Source: Streptomyces sp. 35G-GA-8 (GTDB taxonomy: Bacteria > Actinomycetota > Actinomycetes > Streptomycetales > Streptomycetaceae). Taken from it: a DNA stretch of 64,000 nucleotides. Position numbers and translations under genes: made by a program. The stretch is from assembly GCF_023534745.1 (NCBI RefSeq), contig NZ_JAMHJQ010000005.1:542264-606263 (forward strand), written 5' to 3'. The notes under the pieces are model-generated. The model saw only the letters and a list, made by a program, of their open reading frames with translations, was not told the origin of the DNA and searched no databases. Shown piece by piece: positions 61,932-64,000 of the stretch (its first letter is position 1; each line of letters begins with the position of its first letter).

Positions 61932-62516
61932 GTGGGCCTTCTCGACGCCATCCTCGGCCGGAGCAAACCGGTCAGCCCCGATCTCGACCAGCTCTTCGCC
62001 CTCCCGTCCGCCGCGCTCACCCTCCAGGCCGGGGCCGGATACACCCCCACCGGCCTCGGCTCGGTCTGTTTCGCGGGCGTCGAGGGCGGCGGCTTCGCCC
62101 GTATCCGGCAGGACGTGCGAGAGCTGCTGGACGCGGACACCGGCCAGGACAGCCGCCCGGTGGAATTCAGCCAGGACTCCTACGGCTACACCTGGCTGCT
62201 CGCGCGTCGGGCGCCCGACGACACGGCCACGCTGGTCAACGATCTGCACGCGGTCAACACCCTGCTCCAGGACGGCGGCTTCGGCCCTCAGCTGCTCTGC
62301 TCACTGCTCAGCTTCCGGGACGCCGAACAGCGGGCGCTGGCTCTCGTGTATCTCTACAAACGCGGCAGCTTCTACCCCTTCGCGCCCCTGCCCGGCAGCG
62401 CCGAGAAGCGGGACAATCAGCGGGAACTCCAGGTCAGAGCGGTGCTCGGGAGCGATCTGCGGATCGAGCCCGATCTCGCGCGCTGGTTCCCCGTCTGGGG
62501 TGCGCCGGGACTCTGA
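61932..62516 (+). CDS. pspAB: PspA-associated protein PspAB
   Basis: A 194-residue protein matching the actinobacterial PspAB family: MGLLDAILGRSKPV start, FALPSAALTLQAGAGYTPTG, SQDSYGYTWLLARR, and the C-terminal YLYKRGSFYPFAPLPGSAEKRDN. It is thought to support the PspA response to membrane stress, and its gene usually follows htpX as here. The start is GTG 61932 with GAGGAG at 61918-61923. No membrane helix is present. It is convergent with the SMP-30 gene (54 bases between stops). Confidence 0.88.
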   Translation: MGLLDAILGRSKPVSPDLDQLFALPSAALTLQAGAGYTPTGLGSVCFAGVEGGGFARIRQDVRELLDADTGQDSRPVEFSQDSYGYTWLLARRAPDDTATLVNDLHAVNTLLQDGGFGPQLLCSLLSFRDAEQRALALVYLYKRGSFYPFAPLPGSAEKRDNQRELQVRAVLGSDLRIEPDLARWFPVWGAPGL

Positions 62517-62570
62517 CCGGGCCCGATGTGTGCTCCTGGCAGGTCCGCGGAAAGACCGCCGGCCGCGTCG

Positions 62571-63461
62571 TCACCCGGCGTACGGCAGCGGGGCCAGTCC
62601 GGCGATTCCCGGATCGACGGTGAACACGGCGCCCGCGGCCGGATCGTCGCCGTCCGCGAGGCCCTGGCGCGAGGTGGTGATGAAGAGCCTGCGGTAGCCG
62701 TCGCCGCCGAACGAACAGGCGCTGACCTGCCGGGCGTTGACCTCGACCACCTCGTCCAGGGTCCCGTCGGCGGCGTAGCGGCGGACCGCGGAGCCGCCCC
62801 ACAAAGCGACCCATACCCCACCTTCGCCATCCAGGGTGAGGCCGTCGGGGGAGCCGTCGTCCGGGTCGATGGTGACCCAGGGCTCGGGGGTGGAGAAGCG
62901 TCCGGTCGACGGGTCGGTCGTGATCCGGGCGACGGTCCCCGTGGGGGTGTCGACGTAGTAGGCGAAACCGCCGTCCGTAGCCCACGCGAGGCCGTTGGAG
63001 ATGGTGACCCCGGTATGCACGACCGAGGTGGCGCCGTCGGGGGTGAGGCGGTGGACGGAGCCGGCACCGGGGCGGGTGTCGTACGCCATGGAACCGCAGT
63101 AGAAGTTGCCGGCCGGATCGCAGGCCCCGTCGTTCATCCGGACCGTGGGGTCGGTCCACAGCTCGTCGCCGGGGGTGACGGTGCCGTCCTCGGCCACCAG
63201 GACGAAGCCCCGCTCGACAGCGGCGACCACGCCGCCGGAGCGCCGGGGCCGCCAGGCCGCCGCGACCGTACCGAGATGCCACCGCTCGTACGCGTCAACG
63301 CCGTTGGCCTCGGTGCCGAAGCTGCCGAAGGGGCCGAAAGGGCCGAAGGTGAGGAGATCTCCGGCCAGCAGGTCGACGATCCTCAACTGCCCGGTGTTCG
63401 GGTCCCAGCCGGGCCCCTCGCCGTGATGGGTGACGACCCCGGTCCACTGCTCGGCGCGCAT
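62571..63461 (-). CDS. SMP-30/gluconolactonase-like protein
   Basis: A 296-residue six-bladed beta-propeller. GEGPGWDPNTGQLRIVDL supplies the metal Glu, RMNDGACDPAGNFYCGSM the Asn and Asp, TISNGLAWATDGG the second Asn, and GSPDGLTLDGEGGVWVALW the catalytic Asp. These are the calcium-site and lactone-hydrolysing residues of the family, which hydrolyses sugar-acid lactones such as glucono- or arabinono-lactone. The start at 63461 (MRAEQWTG) follows AGAGGGG. There are no sugar-acid pathway neighbours. Confidence 0.9.
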   Translation of the reverse strand: MRAEQWTGVVTHHGEGPGWDPNTGQLRIVDLLAGDLLTFGPFGPFGSFGTEANGVDAYERWHLGTVAAAWRPRRSGGVVAAVERGFVLVAEDGTVTPGDELWTDPTVRMNDGACDPAGNFYCGSMAYDTRPGAGSVHRLTPDGATSVVHTGVTISNGLAWATDGGFAYYVDTPTGTVARITTDPSTGRFSTPEPWVTIDPDDGSPDGLTLDGEGGVWVALWGGSAVRRYAADGTLDEVVEVNARQVSACSFGGDGYRRLFITTSRQGLADGDDPAAGAVFTVDPGIAGLAPLPYAG

Positions 63462-63532
63462 GGCGGCCCCTCTCGTCGACAGCGCCGCCGGTCCCCCGGC
63501 GGCGCCACACCGTGTACGCGCTCCCCGCGTTC

Positions 63533-64000
63533 CTACGGCTTGGGCAGGGTACAGCCGGTACGGGTCAGGTCGATCTTGCTGCCGGTGCCGACGCACGGCA
63601 CGATCCCGTAGGTCTCCTGGGCGTAGTTGATGCCCTGGCGTACGGTCACGGTGCCGTTCTCGTCCACCTCGCACGGGTTGTTGACCGTGCAGCGCGCACC
63701 GCTCTCATTGCCCGTGTTGTTGACGGCGACGACCTTGCCCGTGGTGTTGTCGATGACGGGCGAGCCCGAGGTGCCGCCGATCGTGTTGCACGCGGAGGTG
63801 TAACGGACCGAGTCCTTCCAGGTCCAGCTCCCTTCCTTCAACAGGTAGGCGAATCCATCGATGTTGCAGCTGTAGATCCGCTTCCAGTAGCCGGAGACGA
63901 CCTTGATCGCGGTGCCCTGGACCGGGCGGGCGGCGTTGAGTTCCAGCGCCGATATCCCGTACGCGCTCTGTATCTGTGCGTAGGTGCTGGTGAGTTGGTA
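63533..64000 (-). CDS. Secreted trypsin-like serine protease, C-terminal part (5' end outside window)
   Basis: The frame is open from 64000 to a stop at 63533, giving 155 residues. The catalytic-serine motif GGTSGSPVID is followed by NNPCEVDENGTVTVRQGINYAQETYGI. Cysteine pairs fit the disulfides of a chymotrypsin-fold S1 enzyme. The upstream part shows GISALELNAARPVQGTAIKVVSGYWKR. The His and Asp of the triad must lie beyond the window edge. It is likely one of the secreted proteases with a C-terminal Cys pair common in Streptomyces. Confidence 0.82.
   Translation of the reverse strand, partial: YQLTSTYAQIQSAYGISALELNAARPVQGTAIKVVSGYWKRIYSCNIDGFAYLLKEGSWTWKDSVRYTSACNTIGGTSGSPVIDNTTGKVVAVNNTGNESGARCTVNNPCEVDENGTVTVRQGINYAQETYGIVPCVGTGSKIDLTRTGCTLPKP

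Overview
The window is high-GC DNA with the gene style of a Streptomyces or close relative. Codon third positions are strongly GC-biased, GTG starts with GGAGG-type ribosome sites are frequent, neighbouring genes often overlap by ATGA or GTGA, and many products belong to actinobacterial families (DUF4032, DUF574 methyltransferase, PspAB, a TIGR03767-type phosphoesterase, srsABC-like phenolic-lipid genes, CebR boxes). It reads as accessory or arm-type chromosome. I saw no rRNA, tRNA, CRISPR, insertion sequence or phage genes.

Layout. 1-4.8 kb: the 3' end of a secreted beta-helix protein, a 48-residue protein, a NUDIX hydrolase, a GH75 chitosanase and an amino-acid permease. 4.9-11.6 kb: a TPR-like unknown, then a three-gene operon for glycerol-3-phosphate type metabolism (FGGY kinase, FAD dehydrogenase with a [2Fe-2S] tail, FAD/NAD oxidoreductase). 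12-17.4 kb: a Tat-exported phosphoesterase, a TetR-MFS pair behind a 45-bp dyad, and a DUF4032 protein. 17.5-21.2 kb: a phenolic-lipid operon (type III PKS, methyltransferase, monooxygenase) divergent from a UbiA prenyltransferase. 21.3-25.9 kb: dienelactone hydrolase, TerB, acyltransferase, and an SRPBCC protein preceded by the remnant of an arsR gene. 25.9-29.4 kb: a BlaI-M56 sensor pair divergent from DedA-PAP2-PAP2. 29.5-33.2 kb: GNAT, desaturase, PRC-barrel, lipase, NTF2-like. 33.3-36.1 kb: a DasR-type operator ahead of a NodS-like methyltransferase, a DUF1796 protein and a PIG-L deacetylase. 36.3-42.1 kb: YihY, a terDDB cluster, a second BlaI-M56 pair and an LCP ligase. 42.1-49.6 kb: two CNNM/CorC-type proteins, a voltage-gated-like channel, DUF574 methyltransferase, a sigma factor with partner, MFS. 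49.6-54 kb: a thiolyl-hydroquinone reductase coupled to an MFS pump, and a thermolysin-family protease. 54.3-60.9 kb: a CebR-type cellulase locus with GH48 divergent from GH5-GH6. 60.9-64 kb: HtpX, PspAB, SMP-30 and a partial serine protease.

How it fits together. Two themes stand out. One is polysaccharide use: cellulases, chitosanase, and perhaps GlcNAc-type glycan editing under a DasR-like site. The other is envelope maintenance. Four copies of one 16-bp dyad (TCTACAnnnnTGTAGA) lie in front of both BlaI genes, the DedA/PAP2 operon, the ter operon and the LCP gene. This suggests one BlaI-type regulon covering recycling of undecaprenyl carrier lipid and attachment of wall polymers. Gene calls come from motifs read by eye; family names without visible catalytic motifs are marked as less certain.
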